A stretch of DNA of 64,000 nucleotides from JAICYJ01 sp963766445 (GCA_963766445.1 CAVXZW010000013.1:1-64000); one strand, 5' to 3'. Shown: positions 52,374 through 62,636, counted from the first letter of the stretch. Made by a program: numbers and translations. Notes: generated from the sequence alone by a model not told the origin.

Positions 52374-53133
52374 ATGCGCCAGTCCGAACGTCTCAGCCGC
52401 ATCGTCGAGCAGCTGTCCACGAACGGGTCGGTCGGAGTCGGCGACCTGGCCGCGGATCTGGGCGTCTCCTCGGCCACCGTGCGGCGCGACCTCGTGCTGC
52501 TCGAGCAGCAGCGGCTGCTGGCGCGCACGCACGGCGGCGCCATCGCAAACGGCGTCCTGTTCGAGCTGCCGCTGCGTTATCGCAGCACCCGCCGCCAGGA
52601 GCAGAAGGCCCGGATCGCACAGGTGGCGGCCGAGCGCGTACCCGAGGGCGCCGCCATCGGCATGACCGGCGGCACCACCACCACGGAGTGCCGCCCGGGC
52701 GCTGTCCGACCGGCGGCGGCTGACGGTCGTCACCAACTCCCTGAACATCGCCTCCGAGCTGGCGGTGCGCCCCAACCTGAAGCTGGTCGTGACCGGCGGC
52801 GTGGCTCGCCCCGAGTCCTACGAGCTGGTGGGGCCGCTGGCGGAGGCATCGCTGTCCGGGCTGTACCTGGACATCGTGCTGGTGGGCGTGGACGGCATCG
52901 CCGTCGGCGCCGGCCTCACCACCCACCACGAGGTCGAGGCCCACACCAACCGGGCGCTGATCGCCCGTGCCCGCCGCGTCGTGGTGGTCGCCGACAGCTC
53001 CAAGATCGGCCAGATCGCGTTCGCCCGCATCTGCGGCCTGGAGGCCGTGCACGAGGTGATCAGCGACACCGGAGCCGACCGTTCCGAGGTGGCCGCCCTG
53101 CGCGCGGCCGGCGCCACCGTCACCCTCGTCTGA
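52374..53133 (+). CDS. DeoR-family transcriptional regulator, one frame break
   Basis: About 253 aa. The N-terminal winged HTH is 'RLSRIVEQLSTNGSVGVGDL' and 'AADLGVSSATVRRDLVLLEQ'. The C-terminal DeoR sensor domain contains 'LTVVTNSLNIASELAVRPNL', 'DIVLVGVDGIAVGAGLTTHH' and 'VVVVADSSKIGQIAFARICG', the phosphosugar-binding fold. The frame changes near 52690 after 'GGTTTTE', fitting one extra base. ATG 52374 is chosen; an in-frame GTG at 52347 is less well placed. It is divergent from the isomerase/importer operon and is the likely repressor of the locus, responding to a sugar phosphate intermediate. Confidence 0.86.
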
Positions 53134-53141
53134 GGTCGGTG

Positions 53142-54105
53142 CTAACCCGTCGCGTCGGGCGGCCCGGCGTCGGCCGTGGCCGGCTCGGCGAGCGGGTCGT
53201 TCTCGCCGTCCTCCTTCTTGCGCACGTGGATCAGCCCGCGCGTCTGCTGCCACCCGATCTGGGCTGCCAGCATGGTCAGGCCGAACGCCACGCTCCACGC
53301 CGTCGTGATCAGCGCCTGGCCGACCGTGTAGGCCGTGATCACGCTCTGCGGCGCCACCCCGTTCAGCACCACCGATATCAGCGCCGTCTGCGACCCGACC
53401 GCGCCCGGCGCGATCGCGATCGTCGAGGAGATCGACGACGCCGCCACGATCAGGAAGATGTTCTCCAGCGACACGGGGATGTGGTAGGCGTACATGAAGG
53501 TGGCGTTCACGCCCATCCGCGCGGCGTACGAGGCCGCTTCGACCAGCACCACCTGCGTCATGAACTTGCCCGGCGTGGCTCAGGATGCCGCCGCCGTCCT
53601 TGGCCTGCTCCCAGGTGTGGTGCAGCCGGTGCCAGAGGATCTTGCCGACCACGAAGATCAGCGCCGTGCCGACGACGAGGATGATCAGCGTCAGCCCGAC
53701 ATGGTCCGCGAACCAGCCGAACTTGACGTCGAATGAGCCGGCCACGCTCAGGAACAGCCACAGGTAGACGATGGCGGCGACAACCACGAAGAAGATGTTC
53801 TGCACGAGCGTCGCGCCCACCAGGCCGGCCACGGTCGACCCGGCGATGGCGCTGCGGTACAGGCCCAGCATGGCCACCGTGCCGGCCGAGGCCGGCAGGA
53901 TCGAGTTGAGGCCGGCGCCGCCGGCGTAGTAGCTCAGCACCTCGCGGTAGGGCAGCACCGACTTTGGATAGGCGGCGCGCAGGATGTTGCGCCACGCCAG
54001 CGAGATGAACAGCGTCTGCAGCAGCTGGAAGCTCAGGCCCAGCACCACCAGCGGCAGCGAGACCGCTTTGAGGGTGTCCCAGAACTGGTTCAGCCAGTCG
54101 GCCAC
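53142..54105 (-). CDS. YbhN/LPG-synthase-like (UPF0104) membrane protein, one frame break
   Basis: About 320 aa with seven to eight membrane spans. The N-terminal part 'LSYYAGGAGLNSILPASAGT' has the conserved GxGxNxxLPxxxG-type loop of the lysylphosphatidylglycerol synthetase TM region family. The C-terminal half has 'SISSTIAIAPGAVGSQTALI' and a charged tail 'HVRKKEDGENDPLAEPA'. The frame changes near 53577 ('AKDGGGILS' to 'FMTQVVLVEAASYAARMGV'). GTG 54105 has GGGAG 12 nt upstream. It lacks the catalytic MprF domain, so a lipid-translocation role is more likely than synthesis. It is divergent from the holin/phosphodiesterase gene. Confidence 0.78.
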
Positions 54106-54163
54106 GACGCAAGGCTACTCCCACCATCCGTCGTCATCGCTTCGGGTCGCATAGGGTTGGCCG

Positions 54164-56201
54164 ATGAGCGCCGCCTCACAGCCCAACCTGCGGTGGCACC
54201 CCGAGCGTCCGCAGCTGCGCCCGCTGCGGCTGGTGGTGAGCTGGGTGATCTCCGCGCTCTCGCTGCTGTTCGCTGCGCTGGTCGTGCCGAACGTGACGGT
54301 CTCGGGGTTCTGGGGCGCCCTCGGCATCGCCGCCCTGATCGCCATCCTGAACGCCGTCGTGCCCCCGGTGATCGCGTCGCTGCGGCTGCCGTTCACGCTG
54401 ATCACGAGCTTCCTGCTGATCCTGTTCCTGGACGCGGCCATGCTGCTCGTCGCGTCAGACGCGTTCCCCGGGGCGATGAACGTCCCCAGCCTGGGCTGGG
54501 CGCTGGCGGTGTCGCTGCTGGCTGCCGCGGCCGCGATGGTGATCACGATCCTGGCCGGGATGGACGACGACGACGAGTACACGCTGCGCGTGACCCAGCG
54601 GATCGCGCGGCGCAGCGGCAACGTCCAGCGCACCGACGTCCCGGGCGTGATCTACCTCGAGATCGACGGGCTCGGGACTGCCGGTGCTGCAGCGGGCGAT
54701 GCGCGACGGCAACGCGCCGGAGATGGCGCGCTGGCTGGCCGAGGGCTCGCACCACATGGTGGAGTGGCAGACCGACCTCTCGTCGCAGACCGGCGCCAGC
54801 CAGGCCGGGATCCTGCTGGGATCGAACGAGGACATCCCCGCCTTCCGCTGGGTCGAAAAGAGCACCGGCCGCGTCGTCGCCTGCTCCGGCCCGGACGACT
54901 GCGCGGAGATGGAGCAGCGCCTGGCCACCGGCGCCGGCCTGCTCGTGGGCGGCGGCGCCAGCCGCGGCAACCTGTTCTCGGGCGAGGCCGACGCGACGAT
55001 CCTGACCGTCAGCCGGCTCAGCGCCGAGAAGACCGCGAACCCCGGATACCGCAGCTTCTTCGCGAATGGGTTCAACGTCACCCGGGTGCTGGTGCTGTTC
55101 TTCTTCGAGGTGGGCCTGGAGTGGGTGGCCGCCATCCGCGGCATCCGCCGCGACGTGCAGCCGCGAGGGCACCGGGGCGGCAAGTACCCGTTCATCCGGG
55201 CCGGGATGTGCGTGGTCGTGCGCGACCTGATCGTGCACGGCGTGCTCTCGGACATGATGCAGGGGCGCGCCGCCGTCTACGCCACGTTCTCGAGCTACGA
55301 CGAGGTCGCGCACCACTCCGGCCTCGAGCGGGCCGACACGCTGGAGGCGCTGCGCAAGCTCGACGAGCAGTTCGGGCGGATCATGCGCGCGTGCCCGTAC
55401 GCGCCGCGTCCCTACCGAATCGTGGTGCTCTCCGATCACGGCCAGACGCAGGGCGCCACCTTCCGCCAGCGAAACGGCTACGGGCTGGACGACCTCGTGC
55501 GCCGCTCGCTGGAGTCAGGCTCAGTGGGCGAGATGTCAGGTGCCGAGGAGGCCCAGGCGATGGTCGGCCACGCGCTGACCGAGGCCACCGGCCGCGATGC
55601 CAAGGACCCGGACGCAGACGAGAGCAGGCCCGAGGGCGAGGACGTGATCGTTCTCGGGTCGGGCAACCTGGGACTGCTGTACCTGATGAACCACCCCGAG
55701 CGGCTGACGCTGGAGCAGATCGAGGCCGAACACCCGCGCCTGATCCCCGCCCTGCGCGCGCATCCTCACGTCGGCTGGCTGCTGGTGCGGGCGGCCTCCG
55801 GCCCGGTGGTGCTGGGCGCGACCGGCAGCCGCGACCTGGTGTCGGGCACGGTCGAGGGCGACGATCCGCTGGCGCCGTTCGCGCCGGAGGCGGCGCAGCA
55901 CCTGGTCCGCACCGACGGCTTCTCCAACGTGGCCGACATCATGATCGGCAGCTTCTACAGCCCCGACCTCGAGCAGGGCTGCGCGTTCGAGGAGCTGATC
56001 AGCTTCCACGGCGGGCTGGGCGGGCCGCAAACGCGGCCGTTCATCCTCTACCCGGTCGAGCTGGCCGCGCCGCAGCAGCCGATCCTGGGCGCCGCCCGGG
56101 TGCACGAGATCCTGTCCGGCTGGCGCCGCGACCTGCAGGGGGAGTTCGTGCCGGAGGCCACGGTCACGCCGGCTCCGGCGCCCGATGCCTCCGCCACGTG
56201 A
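54164..56201 (+). CDS. Four-TM (holin-like) domain fused to an alkaline-phosphatase-fold phosphodiesterase, one frame break
   Basis: About 678 aa. The N-terminal 130 residues hold four membrane spans ('LRLVVSWVISALSLLFAALV', 'AALIAILNAVVPPVIASLRL', 'ITSFLLILFLDAAMLLVASD', 'LAVSLLAAAAAMVITILAGM') like the mycobacterial 4TM phage-holin family. The soluble part is a type I phosphodiesterase/nucleotide pyrophosphatase-like domain: 'VPGVIYLEIDGLG' (first metal Asp), 'WQTDLSSQTGASQAGILLGS' (nucleophile Thr/Ser region), 'YATFSSYDEVAHHSGLERAD' and 'RIVVLSDHGQTQGATFR' (DHG metal motif). The frame changes near 54678. The C-terminus overlaps the opposite membrane-protein gene by 38 nt. It probably acts on a phospho-substrate at the membrane; the side of the membrane is unclear. 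Confidence 0.82.
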
Positions 56202-57210
56202 GCCCCAGCGCCGCCCCCAGCACCAGCGTCGGCACCACCGTCAGCACGCGGTAGAGCAGCACCGCCGCCACGGCCTCCGCGTTTCCCGCGCCGAAGCCGA
56301 CCAGCGCCGAGGACAGGCCCAGCTCGACGATGCCGACGCCGCCCGGGGTGATCGGGACCGCGGTCAGCAGGCGCACCAGGCCCCAGGCCGCCATCGCCTC
56401 CACCCAGGTCACCTCGGATGAGGGCACGCCGGTCGCGCGCAGGCACACCAGCAGCACGCCGAACACCGTCAGGTGTCCCGCGAACGCTGCCAGCGTGATC
56501 ACGTGCCAGCGGCGGGACAGCAGGTGCACCGTCTCGCCCCGGAAGCGCGCCATGGCCGCACCCCAGCCCGAGCGTGGCTTGCGGCGCACCAGCCGCAGAG
56601 CCCAGTTGGCGGCGCGCTGCGCGCGGTCACCCCAGACCTGGGCCTGCTCCTCGCTGCGGAACGCCAGCACGAGCGCGGTCGCCAGGAACACGATCACGCC
56701 CATGCCGATCAGCCCGGCCGTCAGCAGCAGCGTGCTAGTGCCGCCCGTGAGCAGCAGCAGCGCCAGAGCCACCATCGGCAGCGTCACGTTCACGATCTGG
56801 TTCCAGGCGCCGGTCACGACCACGGCCACGGCGATCGCGTTCGACCGGTATCTCCAGCTGCGCAACATCGCGTAGGACGCGGCCAGGCCGACGGCGTCGC
56901 CGCCCGGCACGGCGATCGAGATCGCCGTCGATGTCTGGGTCAGCACCATCGACTGGCGGTAGTTGAGCCCCGGCAGTGCCGCCATCCATGGTGGCCCGTA
57001 GGTGGCCACGTTGATGGCCGTGGCCAGCGCCAGCGCCACCAGCGCCTCGTTGCTGAGGCCGGTCACCACATCCCACACGTCGGAGTAGTTGGCGATCCGG
57101 GGCAGCAGCACCAGGAACACCAGCAGGATCGCGGCGATGCCGACCACGGCCGGACCGAACCTGCGCACGAGCGTTTTCTGTTCCTGCTCCGGCTCCTGCG
57201 GCTCGCCCAC
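56164..57210 (-). CDS. YbhN/LPG-synthase-like (UPF0104) membrane protein
   Basis: A 348-aa protein with eight membrane spans and no frame break. Family features are 'QTSTAISIAVPGGDAVGLAA' and 'LVRLLTAVPITPGGVGIVEL', the PxxPGGxGxxE motif of the LPG-synthase TM family. ATG 57210 follows the SHOCT protein stop after 18 nt. Like its relative at 53142-54105 it lacks a catalytic domain and is best read as a lipid or polyprenyl-phosphate-sugar translocase candidate. The two flank the membrane-anchored phosphodiesterase gene, suggesting a shared lipid-linked pathway. Confidence 0.82.
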   Translation of the reverse strand: MGEPQEPEQEQKTLVRRFGPAVVGIAAILLVFLVLLPRIANYSDVWDVVTGLSNEALVALALATAINVATYGPPWMAALPGLNYRQSMVLTQTSTAISIAVPGGDAVGLAASYAMLRSWRYRSNAIAVAVVVTGAWNQIVNVTLPMVALALLLLTGGTSTLLLTAGLIGMGVIVFLATALVLAFRSEEQAQVWGDRAQRAANWALRLVRRKPRSGWGAAMARFRGETVHLLSRRWHVITLAAFAGHLTVFGVLLVCLRATGVPSSEVTWVEAMAAWGLVRLLTAVPITPGGVGIVELGLSSALVGFGAGNAEAVAAVLLYRVLTVVPTLVLGAALGLTWRRHRAPEPA

Positions 57211-57228
57211 GACGGGCGCGCTCGGAGG

Positions 57229-58568
57229 TCACGGCAACAGCGAGGATTTCATGGCCTGGAACTCCTGATCGGTGAGCGCGCCCTGGTCATGCAGCGCAGA
57301 CAGCCGTTCCAGCTGGTCGACCGGTGCCTCGGCCGCCGGCCGGTCGCGATTGCCGCGGCCGCCGTGACAGCTTCGCCCTGACAGCCGCCACCACCTCGCC
57401 GCTCTCGGCGTCGGGGAACTCTTCACGGACTGCCGACGCACCGCCTCCAGGCCGATGCCGGCCAGCACGATCATCACCAGCGCCGGCACCGGGCGGCGGA
57501 AGGCCATCGTCGGCGCCCACCAGATCAGGAACAGGACGACCGCGGCGAAGGCGACCCAGACCTGGCCGACATGGTCGCGTGCGTGCGGCGCGAACGCGCG
57601 CCTGATCGCGACCGGCCGCTCGCCCTCGCCCGAAACCCAGGCCCAGATCACGGTGATGAAGCCGACCGCGATCACCGTGCGGGTGGTGTCCTTGAGCAGG
57701 CCGGTGATGACGTCCCAGGCGGCGTTCGCGGCCGGCCGGTTCTCCGGCAGCTTGACGAGGTTCTCGACCAGCAGGTTGCCGCCAGACCGTGCGTCCGATC
57801 ACGAGGATCACCCCGGCCGCGATGATGCCGATCCCGCAGTTGCGGACGGCCCGGCGCCGGTAGCCGGTCGCCAGGTACACCGCCAGGGCGTACAGGGCCA
57901 GCGAGACGAACGGCAGCACCCAGGCCAGCACCTTCAGCCAGTGTGCCAGCGTCTGCACCAGCGACAGCTGGTCGGAGGTGAAGATCACGATCTTTCCGCC
58001 GGCGATGGTCGTGGTCGGGCTCAGCCCGAGGCGGCTGGCCAGGTTCTGCTCGAGGCCGCTGGTGTTGATCGAGACCTCGCCGCCCCCCGTTTTCAGGCGG
58101 CTCCCGCCGCCGTCCAGCACCAGCACCAGCTGCGCGTGGGCGACCTCGTTCGCCTTGATCCACGCCTGCTGGGCGCGGTCCGAGGCCAGCAGGCGCGCGG
58201 CTGCGCGGTAGGCGTAGTCGCGCAGCGCGGCTGCGGCGGGCGCGGCCAGCGGCTGTGCCTGCTTGGGCAGGAGCGGCTGGATTTGCGTGGCGACGTCGAC
58301 GTTTGCGTAGAGCTGGTCGACCAGGTTCGTGGCCAGCGCCTGCTGGATCTCGGGCTGCTGCAGCAGCTGGGCGGTGGTGGTGTTGTATCCGTCCGAGTCG
58401 AGCACGACGCGGCGGATCCACAGCGCCAGCACCGACAGGATCAGCACCAGCGATGCCGCGGCGATCAGGCTGCCGACCATCCATCGCCGGCGACGGGATG
58501 CCTTCTGCTCGGCCTTCTCTCGGCGTTCTCGGCCGCCTCGTACCCTCCACCGGCTGGTCGCTGCTCAC
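57229..58568 (-). CDS. Membrane protein with C-terminal SHOCT-like domain, several frame breaks
   Basis: About 445 aa if at least five indels are bridged (near 58545, 58525, 57790, 57430 and 57365). A polar N-terminus with an 'AEQKASRRRRW' segment precedes a first membrane span 'SLIAAASLVLILSVLALWI'. An extracytoplasmic region ('SDGYNTTTAQLLQQPEIQQA', 'LVDQLYANVDVATQIQPLLP') is followed by spans such as 'VLAWVLPFVSLALYALAVYL' and 'TVIAVGFITVIWAWVSGEGE', and a C-terminal SHOCT-like end 'DQLERLSALHDQGALTDQEF'. Function unknown; similar actinobacterial membrane proteins are uncharacterised. The start GTG 58568 follows GGGGGCGG; an in-frame ATG at 58610 is an alternative. Confidence 0.65.
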
Positions 58569-58757
58569 GCGTCCGCCCCCGTCCTTTGTAGGTCGATTGG
58601 TTCGGGCCATGCTATCGGCTTGGGGCGCGCGGAGCCGGGACCGCGCCGCATCATCCGAAAACGGACGACCGGAAAGGTGTGAGGAGGCACCCCTAGATAA
58701 AGGGTCTCTCATGTGCAAGAGCTACGCTGTGCTCGTACACACTGGGAGGTAGCGGAG

Positions 58758-59915
58758 ATGCGGATGGGCAAGCGATCATCGGTGCGGGTGCTGGGCTGGG
58801 CAGGTCTGGCACTGGTGATGCTGGGAGCGGTGAGCGTGACGGCGATGGCGTTGACAGCCAGTCACGGAAAGGTGCCGCCTTCAAAGCCGCTGGCCGTTGC
58901 GCTGCACGACGCCGCAACCGCGCCACCCTCCGCAGGCGTGACCGCGCATTTCGCAGTGCATCAGCACCTGATCCCCGGCAGCTCGACCCTGCTCTCTTCC
59001 GGGCCGCTGGCCGGCGCCACCGGCACCGTCTGGGCCGCCGGCGGCGAAGGTGCGCGTGTCGGTGCACTCGCAGCTGGGCTCCACCCAGCTTGCGTATGAC
59101 GGCAGCTCCGTCACCTTCTACAACCCAAAGAACCATGCCGCCTACCGCCTGGCGCTGCCGTCGCACAAGCGTGACAACGGGCTCGTCGGCCCGGCACGCG
59201 CCGCCGTCGGTGGCCGACATCGGCAAGCTGCTCACCGGCATCGGCAAGGACGCGATGCTTTCGGGAGCGATCCCGGGCAACATCGCCGGACGCCCCGCCT
59301 ACACGGTCGAGGTGCGGTCGCGCCATGCCTCGGGCCTGGTCGGCTCGCTGGCCCTGGCCTGGGATGCCGCACGCGGCGTGCCGCTGCGCTTCGCCATCAC
59401 CCCGCGCGGCTCGAGCACTCCCGCGCTGGAGCTGGTCGTCACCGACATCCGCTTCGGCAAGCTGCCGGCCGGCGCCACCAGCCTGACGCTGCCCGCCGGC
59501 ACGCACACGGAGCCGCTGCACCTGCCCTCGAAGCAGCGGGTGCAGGGAGCCGTCAAGCAGCGTGCACTCGGTCTCCGGCGCCGGCGCGGTCGCGAAGGCC
59601 GTGCAGTTCCATCTGATCGCCCCGGCTTCGCTGGCCGGCCGGCCGCGCACCGAGGTGCGGTCGCTGGGCGACGGCGCGCTGGTCGTCTACGGCAAGGGCC
59701 TCGATTCGCTGCTGGTATACGAGAAGCGGGCCGGTAGCCAAGGCGGCGGCACGTTGCCGGTGATGTCGCCGGTGTCCGTGAACGGCGTGGCTGGACATGA
59801 GCTCGAGACGACGCTCGGCAGCGTCCTGCAGTTCAGCAAGGGCCAGGTTACCTACACGGTCGCCGGGTTCCAGACGGCCGACACGATCCTCAGCGCAGCA
59901 CAGTCGCTGCATTGA
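58758..59915 (+). CDS. Exported LolA/outer-membrane-lipoprotein-sorting-like protein, three frame breaks
   Basis: About 385 aa. An N-terminal membrane or signal segment 'VLGWAGLALVMLGAVSVTAM' is followed by beta-rich sequence of LolA-like type: 'VRVSVHSQLGSTQLAYDGSS', 'VTFYNPKNHAAYRLALPSH', 'RPAYTVEVRSRHASGLVGSL', 'ELVVTDIRFGKLPAGATSLT' and 'TVAGFQTADTILSAAQSLH'. Frame breaks lie near 59045, 59205 and 59563. ATG 58758 is 8 nt after GGGAGG. Its stop overlaps the start of the ABC ATPase by 4 nt, so it heads the five-gene exporter operon and may act as its extracytoplasmic partner or a lipid-binding sensor. Confidence 0.75.
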
Positions 59916-60838
59916 GCGCGGCCGCCGCGGCGGGCGCCCTCGTCGAGATCGACGGTGTCAGCAAGCGCTACGGCGACGTGGTGGCGCTGGACGACGTGTC
60001 CGCGTCGGTGACCGAGCGGGCGGTCGGTCTGCTGGGCGCCAACGGCGCCGGGAAGTCGACGCTGATGCGCTCGATGCTGGGCCTGATCCGCCCCGACGAG
60101 GGCAGCATCAGCGTGATGGGCATGGGCATCGAGCACGCGTGGGACATCCGGCGGCGGCTCGGCTACATGCCGGAGCACAGCTCGCTGCCGATGGGTATGA
60201 CCGCCCGTGACCTGGTCGTCCACATGGGCGAGCTGCGAGGGCTGCCGCGCCGGGTGGCGGTGCTGCGCGCCTCGGAGGTGCTGTTCCAGGTCGGCCTCGA
60301 GGAGGAGCGCTCGCGGCTGATCCGAACGTTCTCGGTGGGCATGCGACAGCGCACGAACCTGGCCCAGGCGATCGTGCACTCGCCCGCGATGGTGATCCTG
60401 GACGAGCCCACGAACGGCCTCGACCCGGCCGGCCGCGAGGAGATGCTGACGCTGGTGCGGCGGCTGTCCGCCGACCTAGGCATCGCCGTGATCATGTCGT
60501 CGCACGTGCTCGAGGACGTCGTTCGCACCTGCGACTCGGTGCTGGTGATGCGCGACGGGAAGATCGTCGCCACCCAGCGGCTGGCGCAGGCCGATCGCGT
60601 CGACAACGGCGAGGTGCAGGTGCAGATCGTCGGCGACGCCGACGCGTTCGCCACCGCCGCCGCCGCGCTGGGGCTGGCGGTGCGGCCGGACGGCGAGTGG
60701 CTGCTGGTGCGGGGCGCCGACGCCGACGCGGTGCTGCGCGGCGTGCGCGATGCCGCCATCGCGAGCGGCGCGGGCCTGCACGAGCTGCGCCCGGCCGGCC
60801 CCACCATCGAGCAGTCGCTGATCGGAGCGATCGGATGA
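59912..60838 (+). CDS. ABC transporter ATPase (first of two)
   Basis: A 308-aa ATPase. Walker A is 'VGLLGANGAGKSTLMRSMLG', signature 'RTFSVGMRQRTNLAQAI' (SxGM variant common in DrrA-like exporters), Walker B 'AMVILDEPTNGLDPAGREEM' and H-loop 'IVMSSHVLEDV' in the form 'VIMSSHVLEDVVR'. A C-terminal accessory domain of about 90 aa follows. TTG 59912 overlaps the upstream stop (TTGA). The permease follows with a 4-nt overlap. DrrA/NatA-like exporter ATPase. Confidence 0.88.
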   Translation: MSAAAAAGALVEIDGVSKRYGDVVALDDVSASVTERAVGLLGANGAGKSTLMRSMLGLIRPDEGSISVMGMGIEHAWDIRRRLGYMPEHSSLPMGMTARDLVVHMGELRGLPRRVAVLRASEVLFQVGLEEERSRLIRTFSVGMRQRTNLAQAIVHSPAMVILDEPTNGLDPAGREEMLTLVRRLSADLGIAVIMSSHVLEDVVRTCDSVLVMRDGKIVATQRLAQADRVDNGEVQVQIVGDADAFATAAAALGLAVRPDGEWLLVRGADADAVLRGVRDAAIASGAGLHELRPAGPTIEQSLIGAIG

Positions 60839-61704
60839 GCAGCGAGGCGCGACTGGTCGACACCGCGTTCACCACCTACCAGGGACCGCGAGCGGGACGG
60901 CTGGCCGCGATCTGGTCGCTCGCGCACTGGAGCGCGCTGCGAGCGCTCGGCGCCCGCCGCGGCTGGAAGGCCAAGGTGATCCCGATCTCGCTGACGCTGC
61001 TGGCGTTCGCGCCGGCGCTGGTGGTGCTGGGCCTGCGCGCCATCCTCGGCTCGGGCAGCGTCAGCCGCAGCGTCGCCAACGCCGTCCCGTACTCCGACTA
61101 CATCAGCACGATCGCGATCGTCGTGCTGGTGTTCAGCGTCGTGATCACCCCGGAGCTGGTCTGCCCCGACCGCCGCGACCGCACGCTGTCGCTCTACTTC
61201 TCCACCGCCATCGGCCGCCTCGACTACGTGCTGGGCAAGATCGCGGCGGCGCTGATGCCGCTGCTGCTGGTGACGTTGGCGCCGGTGCTGCTGCTCTACG
61301 TCGGTACGGTGCTGTTCGCCGTCCACCCGGTCGGCTACCTGCAGGCGAACTGGCTGGACCTACCCCGCATCATCGTCTCCAGCCTGATCGTCGCCACCTT
61401 CTATGGGCTGGTGGGGCTGGCGATCTCGTCGCTGACCGGTCGGCGTGCGTTCGCAGTCGGCGGCTACCTGGCATTCCTGGCCATCTCGACGGTGATGGGC
61501 GGCGTCCTGAGCCATGCCCTGAACGCGCGCTACTTCCGGCTGCTGGCGGTGGCGGCGGCGCCGATCCGGGCCGGGCAGGGGCTGTTTCCGAAGTACACCG
61601 ACCCGGGCAACATCAGCCCCGTGGTGTGGGGCTCGACCGTCGTCGAGGTGTGCGTGGTGGCGGTCATCGTGCTGGCGGTGCGGTACGGGCGGGACGAGGG
61701 ATGA
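60835..61704 (+). CDS. ABC transporter permease (first of two)
   Basis: A 289-aa permease with six membrane spans ('VIPISLTLLAFAPALVVLGL', 'YISTIAIVVLVFSVVITPEL', 'ALMPLLLVTLAPVLLLYVG'). The segment 'VCPDRRDRTLSLYFSTAIGR' followed by 'LDYVLGKIAAALMPLLLV' matches the cytoplasmic coupling region of ABC-2-type exporters. ATG 60835 overlaps the ATPase stop by 4 nt. Confidence 0.85.
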   Translation: MSSEARLVDTAFTTYQGPRAGRLAAIWSLAHWSALRALGARRGWKAKVIPISLTLLAFAPALVVLGLRAILGSGSVSRSVANAVPYSDYISTIAIVVLVFSVVITPELVCPDRRDRTLSLYFSTAIGRLDYVLGKIAAALMPLLLVTLAPVLLLYVGTVLFAVHPVGYLQANWLDLPRIIVSSLIVATFYGLVGLAISSLTGRRAFAVGGYLAFLAISTVMGGVLSHALNARYFRLLAVAAAPIRAGQGLFPKYTDPGNISPVVWGSTVVEVCVVAVIVLAVRYGRDEG

Positions 61705-62636
61705 GCGCGCCGGCGATCGAGTTCACCGGCGTGTCGCGCTGGTACGGGGACACCGTCTCGCTGGCCGACGTCTCGTTCACGGCCGACGCCGGCGTGGTCG
61801 GGCTGCTCGGCCACAACGGTGCCGGCAAGTCGACCACGCTGAAGCTGTGCGCCGGGTTCTCGACGCCCAGCACCGGCACGGTGCGCATCTACGGCGACAA
61901 CCCGCGGCGCAACCCGGACGTCTACCGGCGCGTCGGGATCGTTCCCGACCACAGCCCGCCGTGGCCGTTCCTGACGGCGCGCGAGGTGGTGGAGCTGTCG
62001 GCCCGCCTGCACAAGGTTCCCGACTACCGTGAAGCCGCCGCCCGCGCGATCGCGACCGTCGAGCTGGAACCGGCCGCCGACCGGCGCGTGGCGGGGTTCT
62101 CGCACGGCATGCGCCAGCGGGTGAAGCTGGCCCAGGCGATCGCGCACGAGCCCGACCTGCTGCTGCTGGACGAGCCGCTGAACGGCCTCGACCCCACCCA
62201 GCGTGAGCACGTGATCTCCCTGCTGATCCGGCTCGGCGAGCAGGGCCGCACCGTCGTCGTGTCGTCCCACGTCCTGCACGAGGTGGAGCGGATGGCTCCG
62301 CGGGTGCTGGTGCTGGTGAACGGGCACCTGGTTGCCGAGGGTTCGACGGCGGGGATCCGGCAGCTGATCAGCGAGCGGCCGCGGCGCGTGCTGGTGACGG
62401 CCGACAACGCCCGCGCGCTGGCACGCGAGCTGATGTCGAGCGCGGCGGTCGACGCCGTGCGGATCGCGGACGGCGCGATCGAGGTCGAGACCAGCGAGCC
62501 GTCGCAGCTGAGCCGCGAGCTGCCGGCCGCGGCCGGGCGCACCCAGTCGCTCCTGCGCCTGATCCGGCCGGTCGGCGACGACCTGGAGAGCGTCTACACA
62601 TACCTGCACGAGCGAGCCCGGGGGCAGGCGCGATGA
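61701..62636 (+). CDS. ABC transporter ATPase (second)
   Basis: A 311-aa ATPase. Walker A is 'VGLLGHNGAGKSTTLKLCAG', signature 'AGFSHGMRQRVKLAQAIAHE' and Walker B 'DLLLLDEPLNGLDPTQREHV', with H-loop 'VVVSSHVLHEVERM'. It is clearly paralogous to the ATPase at 59912-60838, including the C-terminal extension. ATG 61701 overlaps the previous permease stop by 4 nt, and its own stop overlaps the next permease start by 4 nt. Confidence 0.88.
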   Translation: MSAPAIEFTGVSRWYGDTVSLADVSFTADAGVVGLLGHNGAGKSTTLKLCAGFSTPSTGTVRIYGDNPRRNPDVYRRVGIVPDHSPPWPFLTAREVVELSARLHKVPDYREAAARAIATVELEPAADRRVAGFSHGMRQRVKLAQAIAHEPDLLLLDEPLNGLDPTQREHVISLLIRLGEQGRTVVVSSHVLHEVERMAPRVLVLVNGHLVAEGSTAGIRQLISERPRRVLVTADNARALARELMSSAAVDAVRIADGAIEVETSEPSQLSRELPAAAGRTQSLLRLIRPVGDDLESVYTYLHERARGQAR

